Positions 17,713 through 28,728 are shown, numbered from the stretch's first letter. The stretch: 64,000 nt of DNA from Micromonospora ureilytica (GCF_015751765.1 NZ_JADOTX010000001.1:4154001-4218000), one strand, 5' to 3'. Numbers and translations are program-made. The notes: a model not told the origin generated them from the sequence alone.

Positions 17713-18744
17713 TCAGGCTACGGCGTTGGCCGCGAGCCGGTCGCCGACCTCTTCGGTACGCAGCGTTACGCCCGGAACCCGGCTGGCCAGCTCGGCGGCG
17801 ACCGCCGCATTGACCCGGGCGGCGGACTCGCTGTGCCCGAGCTGCTCCAGCAGCAACGCGGCGGAGAGCACCGCGGCGACCGGGTCGGCGATGCCCTGCC
17901 CGGCGATGTCCGGCGCCGAGCCGTGCACCGGCTCGAACATCGAGGGGTACGCCCCTTCGGGGTTGATGCAGCCGCTGGCGGCCAGCCCGATGCCGCCGGT
18001 GACGGCCGCGGCGATGTCGGTGAGGATGTCGCCGAAGAGGTTGTCGGTGACCACCACGTCGTAGCGCTGCGGCTGGGTGACAAGGAACATGGCCGCCGCG
18101 TCGACGTGCTGGTACTCGGTGTCGATGTCCGGGTGTTCGGCGGCGACCGCGTCGAACGTACGGGCCCAGAGCGAACCGGCGTGGGTGAGCACGTTGGTCT
18201 TGTGCACGAGGGTGACCTTGCGCCGCTCCCGGCGAGCGGCGCGGGCGAACGCGTCGCGGATCACCCGCTCCACGCCGTGCCGGGTGTTCAGGCTCTCCTC
18301 CGTGGCGACCTCGGCCGGGGTGTCCCGGTGCAGGGAACCACCGGCGCCGGCGTAGAGCCCCTCGGTGCCCTCGCGCACCACCACGAGGTCGACCTCGCCC
18401 GGCTTCACGTTGCCCAGCGGGCCGGCGACCCCGGGCCAGAGCCGGGACGGGCGCAGGTTGACGTACTGGTCGAAGGCGAAGCGGAGCTTGAGCAGCAGCC
18501 CCCGCTCCAGCACGCCCGGCGGAACCGTCGGGTCACCGACCGCGCCGAGCAGGATCGCGTCGTGTCCGGCCAGCTCGGCCAGCACCGAGTCGGGCAGCAC
18601 CTCTCCGGTACGGTGCCAGCGGGCGGCACCGAGGTCGTATTCGGTGGCCTGCACATCGGGCAGCACCGCGTCGAGGACCTTGCGGGCCTGCGCGACCACC
18701 TCGGGCCCGATGCCGTCTCCGGCCACCACCGCGATCCGCGCCAC
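17713..18744 (-). CDS. leuB: 3-isopropylmalate dehydrogenase
   Basis: 343 aa, NAD-dependent oxidative decarboxylase of the leucine pathway, which also acts on beta-methylmalate in the citramalate route. Family motifs: [13 protein letters not shown] at the N-terminus, [10 protein letters not shown], the metal/substrate motif [13 protein letters not shown], and [18 protein letters not shown] 18744 has GAGGAG about 8 nt upstream. A motif shared with the leuC-ndgR region lies 73-87 bp upstream, suggesting NdgR control. Confidence 0.96.
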   Translation of the reverse strand: MARIAVVAGDGIGPEVVAQARKVLDAVLPDVQATEYDLGAARWHRTGEVLPDSVLAELAGHDAILLGAVGDPTVPPGVLERGLLLKLRFAFDQYVNLRPSRLWPGVAGPLGNVKPGEVDLVVVREGTEGLYAGAGGSLHRDTPAEVATEESLNTRHGVERVIRDAFARAARRERRKVTLVHKTNVLTHAGSLWARTFDAVAAEHPDIDTEYQHVDAAAMFLVTQPQRYDVVVTDNLFGDILTDIAAAVTGGIGLAASGCINPEGAYPSMFEPVHGSAPDIAGQGIADPVAAVLSAALLLEQLGHSESAARVNAAVAAELASRVPGVTLRTEEVGDRLAANAVA

Positions 18745-18816
18745 GACCGCACTCCTCTGCTCAACGGTTCCGTACCCGGCAACGGTACGTCGCCGTCCCG
18801 CCTCCCGGTACGCGGC

Positions 18817-18831
18817 GTCCACCATTTGGGA
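18817..18831. promoter_or_regulatory. Second copy of the candidate NdgR site, upstream of leuB
   Basis: GTCCACCATTTGGGA; it shares CCACCAT-Y-TGG with 541-555 over the leuC start. It lies 73 bp before the leuB start. No other clear copy was found by eye in the window, so the motif marks just the two leu promoters. Binding by NdgR is inferred. Confidence 0.5.
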
Positions 18832-18972
18832 GGCGGAATGCACAGCACCCTCTCAGCTGGGACTCATGGGGCGGTCATCTCCGCTGCCTACCGTAGTGCT
18901 CAGTGGGTCGCGGGGGCCCGCTGACCAACTGGGTCGCGATGACGCGGCGCCATGTGCGAGGGGGCAGATGCG

Positions 18973-19815
18973 ATGCGCATCGACGAGCAGCCACGGACCC
19001 GCTGGCCGGACCCGTCCGCGTTCCGCAACCGCCGGCCGGACCTTCGACTCGGCAGCCGCCGGCACCGGATCGACCCGGCCGCCGCCACCGAGGGCCGGAT
19101 CGCGGTGCAGCACACCGTACGCACCGCGACCGCCGAGTACACCCTCCTGCTCAACGCCCCCGAGTGGCTCGGCCGCCGGGGTGTGGGCGAGGCGCTGCGG
19201 GACAGCGTCGCCGAGCTGCGTGCCATCGACCTCACCTACGGCCCCAACCGACCGGAGAGTCTGGTCTCCCGGCTGCGTCGGGGCGAGATCAGCCCCGACT
19301 CGTACCCTCCGCTCGCCGATCTGGTGGACCGCTGCGCGGCGATGCGCGCGGCCACCGACGGGTGGTTCGACGCCTGGGCGGTGCCCGGCGGCTTCGACCC
19401 GGGCGGGATGCTCGGCGGTTGGGCTGTGGAACGCGCCGCCGAGCGGCTGCGCACCGCCGGCATCCACGACTACGCCGTACTCGCCGGCGCTGACCTGGTC
19501 GTCCGGGGCCGCGCGCCGCACGGCGGACCCTGGCGGGTCGCGGTGCACCACCCGACCGCGCCCGAGCGCGCGCCGCTGGTGCTGGAGATGACCGCCGGCG
19601 CGGTCGGCACCTCCGGGGTGACCGGGCGGCAGGGGCACGTGGTGGACCCGCACACCGGTGAGCCGGCCGACCACCTCGTCGCCGCCACAGTCGTGGGCCC
19701 CGACCTGGCGATCGCCGACGCCTACGCCACCGCGCTCTACGCCGCCGGCCCCACCGGCCTGGCGTGGTTCCGGGGCAACTCCGACTATCGCGCGCTCTTC
19801 GCACACCGTCGCTGA
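18973..19815 (+). CDS. apbE: ApbE-family FAD:protein FMN transferase
   Basis: 280 aa. ApbE transfers FMN from FAD to a Thr or Ser of flavoproteins in a Mg-dependent reaction. Family marks are AAMRAATDGWFDAWA, GFDPGGMLGGWAVERAAERL and the C-terminal HVVDPHTGEPADHLVAATVV with ADAYATALYA. There is no N-terminal lipobox, so this version appears cytoplasmic, unlike many ApbE lipoproteins. The flavoprotein target is not encoded nearby. ATG 18973 is preceded by a weak GAGGGGG; ATG 18952 is an alternative. A hairpin terminator follows. Confidence 0.88.
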   Translation: MRIDEQPRTRWPDPSAFRNRRPDLRLGSRRHRIDPAAATEGRIAVQHTVRTATAEYTLLLNAPEWLGRRGVGEALRDSVAELRAIDLTYGPNRPESLVSRLRRGEISPDSYPPLADLVDRCAAMRAATDGWFDAWAVPGGFDPGGMLGGWAVERAAERLRTAGIHDYAVLAGADLVVRGRAPHGGPWRVAVHHPTAPERAPLVLEMTAGAVGTSGVTGRQGHVVDPHTGEPADHLVAATVVGPDLAIADAYATALYAAGPTGLAWFRGNSDYRALFAHRR

Positions 19816-19832
19816 GCTGGTCGAGCCGCGAT

Positions 19833-19868
19833 CGGCCCCCACGGTCTCGGCAACGACAGTGGGGGCCG
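19833..19868 (+). terminator. Terminator after apbE
   Basis: Ten-bp GC-rich hairpin (CGGCCCCCAC at 19833-19842 with its complement at 19859-19868), 18 nt after the apbE stop. The remaining 250 bp up to the next gene (20124) hold no feature I can support. Confidence 0.7.
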
Positions 19869-20123
19869 GTCAGCGACGAGTGCGCGTGGCTCGCACAACC
19901 GAGGGGTGCGGACCGGTCGGGCCGGACGTCGACCGCGCCACCCGAAGACGGGCCGGCGCCTCGAACTCGGCCAGTGACCGCAGTGCGTACGCTAGCGAAT
20001 CGACGCAACTCGACGCAAGAGTCTCCACACCGGACCGTCGCGACCGGAGCCTGCGGTGATCGATGGTCGACCGGCGGCGAGGCAGTTTCGACATGGTGAA
20101 CGGCGGATGGCACGCTATCCGCC

Positions 20124-20480
20124 GTGAGTTTCGATCTGAGCGTGTGGGCCCTGGAGGACGGGGCGACGCCCGAGGACGTGCGGACAGCGGTCGACGGTTG
20201 CCGGCAGGGGCGGCACGTGGACCGCTACCCCGACCCGCGGGTGGTCAGCTTCTACCGGGCGATCACCGCCTCCTATCCGGACCGTCACCCCGGCCCGAAC
20301 AGCCCGTGGGCGGTGGCGCCGCTGCACGCGGCCCACGACCACGTCGAGCTGAACCTGCACCCGACCTGCGCGGACCAGGTGCTGCTCGACATCGAACGGC
20401 TGGCCGGCGAGCACGGGCTGATGCTGTTCGACCCGCAGGACGGCTCGGTCTACCCGCCTCCGGCGCGGCTGCCCGGCTGA
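20124..20480 (+). CDS. Conserved-looking protein of unknown function
   Basis: 118 aa, not recognised. It is soluble and acidic, with no signal or membrane segment. It begins SFDLSVWALEDGATPEDVRT and ends in a DPQDGSVYPPP motif, which resembles short actinobacterial proteins that may pair with toxin or immunity families; this is only a resemblance. GTG 20124 is the first start in a good coding stretch; no Shine-Dalgarno sequence is visible. It converges on serA. Confidence 0.65.
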   Translation: MSFDLSVWALEDGATPEDVRTAVDGCRQGRHVDRYPDPRVVSFYRAITASYPDRHPGPNSPWAVAPLHAAHDHVELNLHPTCADQVLLDIERLAGEHGLMLFDPQDGSVYPPPARLPG

Positions 20481-20512
20481 CGTCGACCGGCGGCACGGAC
20501 GGGAAACGACGA

Positions 20513-20537
20513 GGGGCCCGGCGAATCGCCAGGCCCC
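20513..20537. terminator. Terminator between the hypothetical gene and serA
   Basis: Hairpin of GGGGCC-C-GGCG and CGCC-A-GGCCCC with a 3-nt AAT loop and one C-A mismatch. It lies between convergent genes and may stop both. Confidence 0.65.
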
Positions 20538-20556
20538 CCACGGTGCTTGCCGTCTA

Positions 20557-22155
20557 CTACTCGTCGCGCAGGTCCGCGGCGCTCGCCGCAGTGGCGCCGA
20601 TCGACTCGGCAGCCGAGGTGAGCAGGTCGGCGCCGAGCGCCTGGTCGACGGTGAGCGTCATCAGCGTCTCGCCGCCCGCCTCCCGACGAGCCACCTGCAT
20701 GGCGGCGATGTTGATGCCCGACTCGCCGAGCAGGGTGCCGACCGTGCCGACCACACCGGGTCGGTCGGCGTAGCGCAGGAAGAGCAGGATGCCCTCCGCG
20801 CCGATCTCCACGTCGAAGCCGTCCACCTCGGTCAGCTTCAGGACGTCCCGAGCGCCGGAGTGGGTGACAGTGCCGGACACACTGACCGTCCGGCCGTCCG
20901 GCAGCGCGCCGCGCACCGTGACCAGGGTCGGCTGCTCGGCCGTCTCGGCCAGGGTGGCCAGGGTGACCTCGACGCCACGCTCGGCGGCCAGGTGCGGGGC
21001 GTTGACGTAGGTGACCTGCTCCTCGACCACTGAGCTGAACAGGCCCTTGGTGGCGGCGAGCTTGAGCACCGACACGTCGTGGCTGACGATCTCGCCGCGG
21101 ACCTCGACGGTGACGCTGGCGGCGACCACGCCGGCGACCGCGGTGAACGCCCGGCCGAGCTTCTCCGCCAGCGGCAGCAGCGGCCGAACGTCCTCGGCGA
21201 CCACACCGCCGGCCTGCACGTTGACCGCGTCCGGGACGAACTCGCCCTGCAACGCCAGCTTGACGCTCTTGGCCACGGCGAGGCCGGCCTTGTCCTGCGC
21301 CTCGTGGGTGGAGGCACCCAGGTGCGGGGTGGCCACCACGTTGTCGAAGGCGAACAGCGGCGACGAGGTGCACGGCTCCTTGCTGTACACGTCGACACCG
21401 GCGCCGGCGACCCGGCCCTCGGCGATGGCGTCCGCGAGCGCCTGCTCGTCGACCAGCCCACCGCGGGCGGCGTTGATGATGCGCACGCCGGGCTTGACGA
21501 TCGCCAACTCCTTCTCACCGATCAGGCCCACCGTCTCCGGCGTCTTCGGCAGGTGGATGGAGATGAAGTCGCTCTCCCGCAGCAGCTCCTCCAGCCCGAC
21601 CAGGCGAACGCCGAGCTGCGCCGCACGGGCCGGCTGGATGTACGGGTCGTACGCGATCAGCCGGGTGCCGAACGCGGCGATGCGCTGTGCGAAGAGCACC
21701 CCGATCCGACCGAGCCCGACCACGCCGACGGTCTTGCCCTGCACCTCGACGCCTGTGTACTTCGACCGCTTCCACTCCCCCGCCTTGAGCGCCGAACTGG
21801 CGCTCGCGGTGTTGCGGGCAACGGCGAGCAGCAGCGCGACGGCCTGCTCGGCTGCGGAGACGATGTTGGAGGTGGGCGCGTTGACGACCATGACGCCCCG
21901 CGCGGTGGCGGCCGGCACCTCGACGTTGTCCAGTCCGATGCCCGCCCGGGCGACCACCTTCAGTCGCGGCGCGGCGGCAATCGCCTCGGCGTCGATCTGG
22001 GTCGCGCTGCGCACGATGACGGCGTTGGCCTCGGAGAGCGCCGAGAGCAGGGCCGGACGGTCGGTGCCGTCGACGTGACGGACGTCGAAGTCGTGGGCGA
22101 GCACCTCGATGGCGGCGGGGGCGAGTTCTTCGGCGATCAGTACGACAGGATTCAT
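20557..22155 (-). CDS. serA: D-3-phosphoglycerate dehydrogenase, long (type I) form
   Basis: 532 aa, NAD-dependent first step of serine synthesis. Order of domains: substrate-binding and Rossmann domains (GLGRIGVLFAQR for NAD; catalytic region INAARGGLVDE and VVATPHLGASTHEAQDKAG), the ASB intervening domain, then an ACT domain for serine feedback (GVVGTVGTLLGESGINIAA). The length and order match the mycobacterial enzyme. ATG 22155 has GAGGA about 8 nt upstream. It follows ilvC in the same direction but after about 400 bp containing a terminator, so it has its own promoter. Confidence 0.96.
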   Translation of the reverse strand: MNPVVLIAEELAPAAIEVLAHDFDVRHVDGTDRPALLSALSEANAVIVRSATQIDAEAIAAAPRLKVVARAGIGLDNVEVPAATARGVMVVNAPTSNIVSAAEQAVALLLAVARNTASASSALKAGEWKRSKYTGVEVQGKTVGVVGLGRIGVLFAQRIAAFGTRLIAYDPYIQPARAAQLGVRLVGLEELLRESDFISIHLPKTPETVGLIGEKELAIVKPGVRIINAARGGLVDEQALADAIAEGRVAGAGVDVYSKEPCTSSPLFAFDNVVATPHLGASTHEAQDKAGLAVAKSVKLALQGEFVPDAVNVQAGGVVAEDVRPLLPLAEKLGRAFTAVAGVVAASVTVEVRGEIVSHDVSVLKLAATKGLFSSVVEEQVTYVNAPHLAAERGVEVTLATLAETAEQPTLVTVRGALPDGRTVSVSGTVTHSGARDVLKLTEVDGFDVEIGAEGILLFLRYADRPGVVGTVGTLLGESGINIAAMQVARREAGGETLMTLTVDQALGADLLTSAAESIGATAASAADLRDE

Positions 22156-22554
22156 CGGTCCTCGTAGAGGTCGTGTTTGCGATCGGCCCGGGCGGCCGGG
22201 CGCCGCACTGCGCCCTGCGCTGATCCGTGCCGTGGCCGTCAGGTGCCGGCTGCTGCACCTACAGGCGATCGTAGGGGGCCCGCTCGTCGGCGTGTTCTGG
22301 TCTTCGGGGTGAGTGCCCTCACACGCCCGGTCGAGCGACGGACATCGGCCGTTCACCGCACCGAAACGGTTGCTCCGGCCGCGCCGGGCACCGGCGACGC
22401 CGGGCACCCGGGCAGTCCAGGGGAGTCGTGGCGCACGAGCACTGCCGCCCGACGCATCGACGGGCGGCAGCATGCCGGGCAGCCCCGGGGCGGCGCTGGG
22501 GAGAGCGCCGGCCCAGGGGCTGTCGGTGAATCGTCGTCCGGCCGAGCCGGACGG
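22156..22554. other. Intergenic region between ilvC and serA, with an ilvC terminator at 22442-22470
   Basis: A 10-bp hairpin (CTGCCGCCCG at 22442-22451, complement at 22461-22470) lies 85 nt after the ilvC stop and is the likely terminator. Nearer serA, TACGAT on the minus strand (22268-22273) is a candidate -10 box, which would give a 5' leader of about 110 nt. No leader peptide or riboswitch was recognised. Confidence 0.5.
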
Positions 22555-23661
<1,107 letters not shown>

Positions 23662-24177
23662 TCAGGCGGCCCGCAGTGCGGGGCCGGCGGTGATCGAACG
23701 CGAGCCGCGCCCGATGGCCACCAACCCGGACTGGACCATTTCCTTGATGCCGAAGGACTCGAGGTCGCGCAGGAGCGCGTCGAGCTTGTCCGGGGTGCCG
23801 GTGGCCTCGATGGTCAGCGTGTCCGGTGCGACGTCGACCACCCGGGCGCGGAACAGGCTGACGGTCTCCAGCACCTGCGACCGCGCGGACCGGTCGGCGC
23901 GAACCTTCACCAGCAGCAACTCCCGGGCAACCGAGACCTGCGGGTCCAGCTCAACGATCTTGAGCACGTTGACCAGCTTGTTCAGCTGCTTGGTGACCTG
24001 CTCCAGCGGGGACGACTCCGCGTTGACCACGATGGTGATCCGGGAGACGTCCGGGTTCTCGGTCTCGCCGACGGCGAGACTGTCGATGTTGAACCCGCGG
24101 CGGGAGAACAGGCCGGAGACCCGGGCGAGCACGCCGGGCTTGTTCTCCACCAGCACGGACAGGGTGTGCATGGTCAT
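23662..24177 (-). CDS. ilvN: Acetolactate synthase small (regulatory) subunit
   Basis: 171 aa. An N-terminal ACT domain (HTLSVLVENKPGVLARVSGL, valine feedback) is followed by the ALS small-subunit C-terminal domain (LVKVRADRSARSQVLETVSL). ATG 24177 overlaps the ilvB stop by one base (TAATG), so the subunits are translationally coupled. Confidence 0.97.
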   Translation of the reverse strand: MTMHTLSVLVENKPGVLARVSGLFSRRGFNIDSLAVGETENPDVSRITIVVNAESSPLEQVTKQLNKLVNVLKIVELDPQVSVARELLLVKVRADRSARSQVLETVSLFRARVVDVAPDTLTIEATGTPDKLDALLRDLESFGIKEMVQSGLVAIGRGSRSITAGPALRAA

Positions 24178-26057
24178 TAAATGTCATCCTCGTCGAAGGT
24201 CGGGCGGACGCCACGGGCGAACATGATCTCGTCGTTGCTGGTGCCGGCGGCGACCATCGGCCAGACCATCGCGTCCTTGCCGACCACGAAGTCGATCACA
24301 ACGGGCGCGTCGTTGATCTCCATGGCGGCGGCGATGGTCTTGTCCACGTCAGCCGCGCTCTCGCATCGCAGCCCGACGCAGCCCAGCGCCTCCGCGAGCT
24401 TCACGAAGTCGGGGATGCGGTGCTTGTGGGTGCCGAGCTCCGTGTTGGAGTAGCGCTCGTTGTAGAAGAGCGTCTGCCACTGTCGGACCATGCCGAGGTT
24501 GCCGTTGTTGATGACGGCGATCTTGACCGGGATGCCCTCAAGCGCGCAGGTGGCCAGCTCCTGGTTGGTCATCTGGAAGCAGCCGTCACCGTCCACCGCC
24601 CAGACCACCGTGTCCGGCTTGCCGACCTTGGCGCCCATCGCCGCCGGCACCGCGTAACCCATCGTGCCGAGGCCGCCGGAATTCAACCAGGTGTACGGCT
24701 TCTCGTAGGAGATGAACTGCGACGCCCACATCTGGTGCTGGCCCACCCCGGCCACGAAGATCGCGTCGGGGCCGACGATCTCGCCCAGCCGCTTGATCAC
24801 GTACTGCGGGGAAAGGGTCCCGTCGACCGGCTCGTCGTAGCCCAGCGGGTAACGGTTGCGCAGGTCGTCCAGCTGCGTCCACCAGTCACCGAGGTCGGTG
24901 TTGTGCCCCGCCGACCGCTCGGCGGTGAACGCGACGATCAGCTCGTCGATGACGTGCTTGGCGTCGCCGACGATCGGCACGTCCACGTGCCGGTTCTTGC
25001 CGATCTCGGCGGGGTCGATGTCCGCGTGCACCACTGCCGCGTCCGGGGCGAACGAGTCCAGTTTGCCGGTGACCCGGTCGTCGAAGCGTGCGCCCAGCGC
25101 GACGATCACGTCCGCCTTCTGCAGGCCGTAGACCGCGGCGACCGTGCCGTGCATGCCGGGCATCCCCAGGTGCTGCTGATGCGAGTCGGGGAACGCCCCG
25201 AGCGCCATCAACGTGGTGACCACCGGGATGCCGGTCAGCTCGGCCAGCCGGCGCAGCCCGTCGGCGGCACCGGCCTTGAGCACCCCGCCGCCGACGTAGA
25301 GCACCGGCCGTCGGGCCGCGGCCATCAGCCGCGCCGCCTCCCGGATCTGCTTGCCGTGCGGGTGCAGGGTGGGTCGGTAGCCGGGCAGGTCCAGCGTGGG
25401 CGGCCAGGCGAAGGTGGTCGGGGCCTGGAGCACGTCCTTGGGGATGTCGACGAGCACCGGGCCCGGCCGCCCGCTGCTGGCCAGGTGGAACGCCTCGGCC
25501 AGCACCCGGGGGATCTCCTCGGCGTTCTGCACGAGGAAGTTGTGCTTGGTGATCGGCAGGGTGATGCCCTGGATGTCGGCCTCCTGGAAGCCGTCGGTGC
25601 CGATCAACGGGCTGGCCACCTGGCCGGTGATCGCGACCATCGCCACCGAGTCCATGTACGCGTCGGCGATCGGGGTGACCAGGTTCGTCGCGCCCGGGCC
25701 GGAGGTGGCGATGCAGACGCCGACCTTGCCGGTGGCCTGCGCGTAGCCGGTCGCCGCGTGCCCCGCGCCCTGCTCGTGCCGCACCAGGATGTGCCGAACC
25801 GTCGAGTCGTAGAGCGGGTCGTACGCCGGCAGGATCGCGCCGCCCGGAATGCCGAAGACGACGTCGACGTCGAGCGCCTCAAGGGACCGCACGAGCGAGC
25901 CGGCACCGGAGATCGGGGTCGCGGCGGTGGGCCGTACCGCCGGGACGGCCGGGGTGGCGGTGCGCGTGGCGGCCTGGTCGACGTCGACGGTCGGGTCGGC
26001 GGCCGCGCGGGCCCGGCGGGCGGTGTGGGCGAGGGTCTCGGGCGTGGGTCTCGTCAT
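24177..26057 (-). CDS. ilvB: Acetolactate synthase large (catalytic) subunit
   Basis: 626 aa, ThDP- and FAD-dependent. It makes acetolactate from two pyruvates or acetohydroxybutyrate from pyruvate and 2-ketobutyrate. The catalytic Glu lies in [16 protein letters not shown]. The FAD region includes [12 protein letters not shown], and the ThDP motif is [19 protein letters not shown] to [15 protein letters not shown]. The first 60 residues are a low-complexity extension before [20 protein letters not shown], common in actinobacterial IlvB. ATG 26057 is chosen because the longer open frame runs into the attenuator. It is the first gene of the operon, controlled by the leader at 26205-26240. Confidence 0.97.
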   Translation of the reverse strand: MTRPTPETLAHTARRARAAADPTVDVDQAATRTATPAVPAVRPTAATPISGAGSLVRSLEALDVDVVFGIPGGAILPAYDPLYDSTVRHILVRHEQGAGHAATGYAQATGKVGVCIATSGPGATNLVTPIADAYMDSVAMVAITGQVASPLIGTDGFQEADIQGITLPITKHNFLVQNAEEIPRVLAEAFHLASSGRPGPVLVDIPKDVLQAPTTFAWPPTLDLPGYRPTLHPHGKQIREAARLMAAARRPVLYVGGGVLKAGAADGLRRLAELTGIPVVTTLMALGAFPDSHQQHLGMPGMHGTVAAVYGLQKADVIVALGARFDDRVTGKLDSFAPDAAVVHADIDPAEIGKNRHVDVPIVGDAKHVIDELIVAFTAERSAGHNTDLGDWWTQLDDLRNRYPLGYDEPVDGTLSPQYVIKRLGEIVGPDAIFVAGVGQHQMWASQFISYEKPYTWLNSGGLGTMGYAVPAAMGAKVGKPDTVVWAVDGDGCFQMTNQELATCALEGIPVKIAVINNGNLGMVRQWQTLFYNERYSNTELGTHKHRIPDFVKLAEALGCVGLRCESAADVDKTIAAAMEINDAPVVIDFVVGKDAMVWPMVAAGTSNDEIMFARGVRPTFDEDDI

Positions 26058-26144
26058 GGCGGTTCTGGCCTTCGGCTGGAGTGGCTGGTGGCTAGTCAAG
26101 CGATGCGACGCGGGCGCGGCCCGCTTCGCCAGGTTCCGATGGCA

Positions 26145-26205
26145 ATAAAAACGGCCCTCGTGCAGATGCACGGGGCCAGCGCACTCTCGATGGGGAGAGT
26201 GCGCT
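26145..26205 (-). terminator. ilvB attenuator: two stem-loops ending in a T-run
   Basis: On the minus strand, a perfect 11-bp hairpin (26178-26188 with 26195-26205) overlaps the leader stop codon. It is followed without gap by a second hairpin (26153-26177: GGCCC and CGTGC arms with one bulge) and then GTTTTTATT. The second is a classic intrinsic terminator. It lies about 90 nt before ilvB, so it decides whether ilvBNC is transcribed. The first hairpin can act as the pause structure read by the leader ribosome. Confidence 0.85.
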
Positions 26206-26240
26206 CAGGTAAGTACTCGCAGCGACCGGTACGACGACAT
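26205..26240 (-). CDS. ilvB operon leader peptide MSSYRSLRVLT
   Basis: An 11-codon frame ending in TGA. It contains Val-Leu encoded by GTA and CTT, both very rare in this GC-rich genome, just before the stop, plus an earlier Leu codon. Its end lies inside the first attenuator hairpin. Its ATG is 7 nt after the -10 box CAGGCT, so the transcript would be leaderless. The arrangement matches the known attenuation of ilvB operons in actinobacteria such as Corynebacterium. Function is inferred from position and codon choice. Confidence 0.8.
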   Translation of the reverse strand: MSSYRSLRVLT

Positions 26241-26276
26241 GCGGCTAAGCCTGACGCATCTCACGCGATGAGTCAA
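26241..26276 (-). promoter_or_regulatory. ilvB operon promoter inside the 3' end of the upstream gene
   Basis: On the minus strand TTGACT (26271-26276), a 17-nt spacer and CAGGCT (26248-26253), then 7 nt to the leader-peptide ATG. The -35 and -10 boxes and their spacing are near-ideal. The promoter lies within the last codons of the GGDEF-EAL gene, whose TAG stop (26245-26247) falls between the -10 box and the leader start. Confidence 0.75.
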
Positions 26277-28617
26277 CTGATCCCACATGTTGGTTAACGG
26301 AGGTCGGCGCGTCTGCCGACGACGCGCCATCGGCAGGCGGGGTGAGCTGCCCGGACCCGCCCGGAGCGCGACGTGGCGCGGGCATCGGAGCGGGACGTGC
26401 ACCCGGGGACGTGGCCGCCTCCAGCATCGCCTCCAGGTGCTCGGCCGGCACCCCCCAGCCGAAGAGCGCGCCCTGGCCGAACCGGCAACCGGCGGCCACC
26501 ACCGCGGCCAACTCGGTCGGGGTGGTCACCCCCTCGGCGATCACCTCCAGCCCCAACTGGTGGCCCAGTCGCATGACGATGTCGACCATCGGGGCGAACG
26601 CCGGGCCGTCCTGGTCGACCGGGCGGACCGGCTCGTGCTCGGCGACCAGACTGTGGTCGATCTTGAGAATGTCGATCGGCAGCCGGCGCAGCTGCCCCAA
26701 CGACGAGTAGCCGGCGCCGAAGTCGTCGAGCGCGATCCGGACACCTGTCAACCGCAGCGCGGTGAGCCGCCGGATCAGCTCGTCCAGGTCGGTGGCGACC
26801 GCGTGCTCGGTGACCTCCAACACCAGCCGCTGCGGCGGCACGTGGTGGGCGCGCAGCGCCTCGGCGACCTGGACCACGTACGCCGGGGCGTGCAGCTCGC
26901 GCGGGGAGACGTTTACCGACACCCAGACGTCGTGCCCGTCCGCCAGCCACCGGGAGAGCTGGTAGCAGGCCTGGTGCAGCACCCAGGCGCCGAGCGGAGC
27001 GATCATCCCGCACTCCTCGGCGAGCGGGATGAACTCGTCCGGACGGACGTTGCCCAGCTCGGGATGGTGCCAACGGAGTAGCGCCTCGGCGCCGACCGGC
27101 CGCACCGACGGCAGCGACGCCACCGGCTGGAACGCCAACCGCAGCTCGTCGCGGTCGATGGCCCCGCGCAGCTCGTGCTCCACCGTCGTACGGCGGCGCA
27201 GCAGCTTGTCGTACGCGGCGTCGTACCGCTCGATCCGGTTCTTGCCCCGCTGCTTGGCGTAGCGCAGCGCCAGGTCGGCGTGCCGCAGCAACAGCTCCAC
27301 GTCCGGCTCGTCGGCCCAGTCGGCGACCCCGATGCTCACCGACAGGAAGACCGGCCCCTCCGGCTGGTCGTACGGCCGGTTGAGCACCCCGAGGAGCCGT
27401 TCGGCGACCCGGTCCGCCTCGACCGGCCGGCCCTGCATGAGTACGGCGAACTCGTCGCCACCCAGCCGGGCGGCCACGTCACCGGGGCGCAGGTTGCCGC
27501 GCAGCCGCCGGCCCACCTCGGCCAGCACCGCGTCGCCCACGTCGTGGCCCCGCATGTCGTTGACGTTCTTGAAGCCGTCCAGGTCGAGGCCGAGCAGCAC
27601 GCACGGATTGTGGTCCGCGGCGTTGCGGTGCAGCGCCCGGAGCAACCCGCGCCGGTTGGCCAACGACGTCAGCGGATCGGTGTGTGCCAGCTCACGGAAG
27701 TGCGCCTCCCGCTCGGCCAGGCGGCCCGCGTACCCCCGGACGTCGCGAAGGGTGAGGTATTGCCGCGCCACCAGGGCGAAGCCCTCCACGCTGCCGGCCA
27801 CGATGCCCGCCGCGGTGAACCGGCCGTCCTGGGCGAGGTGGTACATCGCCGAGGCGGCCATCGCCAGCATCGGGGCGATCGCGTACTCGCCGTCGCTCCC
27901 GACCAGGTCCAGGTCGACCTGCCCCGGCCGGTCGGCCCGGTGGACCGTGAGCGCGACGGTCAGCAGGCCGGCGGCGAGCATCGCCGCACCGGTCAGCGCC
28001 ATGGTCGGCCCGGCCTGGCACAGCCCGGCGCTGAGGCCCAGCCCGCCGCAGGTCACCGCGCTGATGCCGGCGCCGAGCGCGGCGAGCCGTCGACGTGGCG
28101 CGGCGGCCCGGAAGACGACGATCACGGTGAGCCCGGCGCCGAGCGCGGCGCTCACCGTGGCCACCAGGATCGCCGGGCAGGCCATCGGGGTGGCGGCACC
28201 GAGCAACCGGGTGGGCTCGGAGAACAGCACCCAACCGACGAACCACAGCGCCGCGGCCATGACCAACCCGTCCAGGGCGAGCCGGGCCGTTCCCGCCGCG
28301 CCGGCGGCCACCCCGGGCAAGCGGAGCAGACCGGCGGCGAAGGCCAGCCCGCTCACCGCCATGCCGATCGCCACCACTGTCGCCCAGCCGGTGCGCTGCC
28401 CCTGCTCGTGAGCCCAGTGGTCATTCGCGCTGAGCGCCGCGACCACCCCGATCAGGAGACTGAGCAGGGCACCCCCGGCGGCCGCCGCGAGCAGCACGTG
28501 TGCCGGTCGACGCGGGCCCGTCCGCCGCCGGGCGACGACGGTCAGCAACACGGCGGCCACCGCGGCGACGAGCCCGCTGAGCGCCGCGACAGCGACCATG
28601 CCCGGTGGAAGATGCAC
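26245..28617 (-). CDS. Membrane-bound diguanylate cyclase/phosphodiesterase (GGDEF-EAL)
   Basis: 790 aa. The N-terminal part has about eight hydrophobic helices (residues 5-290) forming an unnamed sensor. The GGDEF domain has DPLTSLANRRG (near 314) and an intact GGDEF at 386-390. The EAL domain has EALLR at 511-515, VTEHAV, DDFGAGYSS at 631 and LKIDHSL, so both cyclic-di-GMP synthesis and breakdown motifs are complete. The tail after about 740 is Pro/Ala-rich. GTG 28617 is chosen; GGAGG lies very close before it, so a leaderless start after CACTCT is an alternative explanation. The frame stays open far upstream against ilvD, but that stretch is antisense to a clear gene. Confidence 0.9.
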   Translation of the reverse strand: MHLPPGMVAVAALSGLVAAVAAVLLTVVARRRTGPRRPAHVLLAAAAGGALLSLLIGVVAALSANDHWAHEQGQRTGWATVVAIGMAVSGLAFAAGLLRLPGVAAGAAGTARLALDGLVMAAALWFVGWVLFSEPTRLLGAATPMACPAILVATVSAALGAGLTVIVVFRAAAPRRRLAALGAGISAVTCGGLGLSAGLCQAGPTMALTGAAMLAAGLLTVALTVHRADRPGQVDLDLVGSDGEYAIAPMLAMAASAMYHLAQDGRFTAAGIVAGSVEGFALVARQYLTLRDVRGYAGRLAEREAHFRELAHTDPLTSLANRRGLLRALHRNAADHNPCVLLGLDLDGFKNVNDMRGHDVGDAVLAEVGRRLRGNLRPGDVAARLGGDEFAVLMQGRPVEADRVAERLLGVLNRPYDQPEGPVFLSVSIGVADWADEPDVELLLRHADLALRYAKQRGKNRIERYDAAYDKLLRRRTTVEHELRGAIDRDELRLAFQPVASLPSVRPVGAEALLRWHHPELGNVRPDEFIPLAEECGMIAPLGAWVLHQACYQLSRWLADGHDVWVSVNVSPRELHAPAYVVQVAEALRAHHVPPQRLVLEVTEHAVATDLDELIRRLTALRLTGVRIALDDFGAGYSSLGQLRRLPIDILKIDHSLVAEHEPVRPVDQDGPAFAPMVDIVMRLGHQLGLEVIAEGVTTPTELAAVVAAGCRFGQGALFGWGVPAEHLEAMLEAATSPGARPAPMPAPRRAPGGSGQLTPPADGASSADAPTSVNQHVGSVDSSREMRQA

Positions 28618-28728
28618 GCCTCCAAGAGTGCCGGATGGGCGCACGTCGTGGGGGGCTGAGTGTGCATCTGTTGGGACACGGCAGATACCCGGGTGGGCCG
28701 GCGCGTCGACGGTGTCATGCTGGTATGC

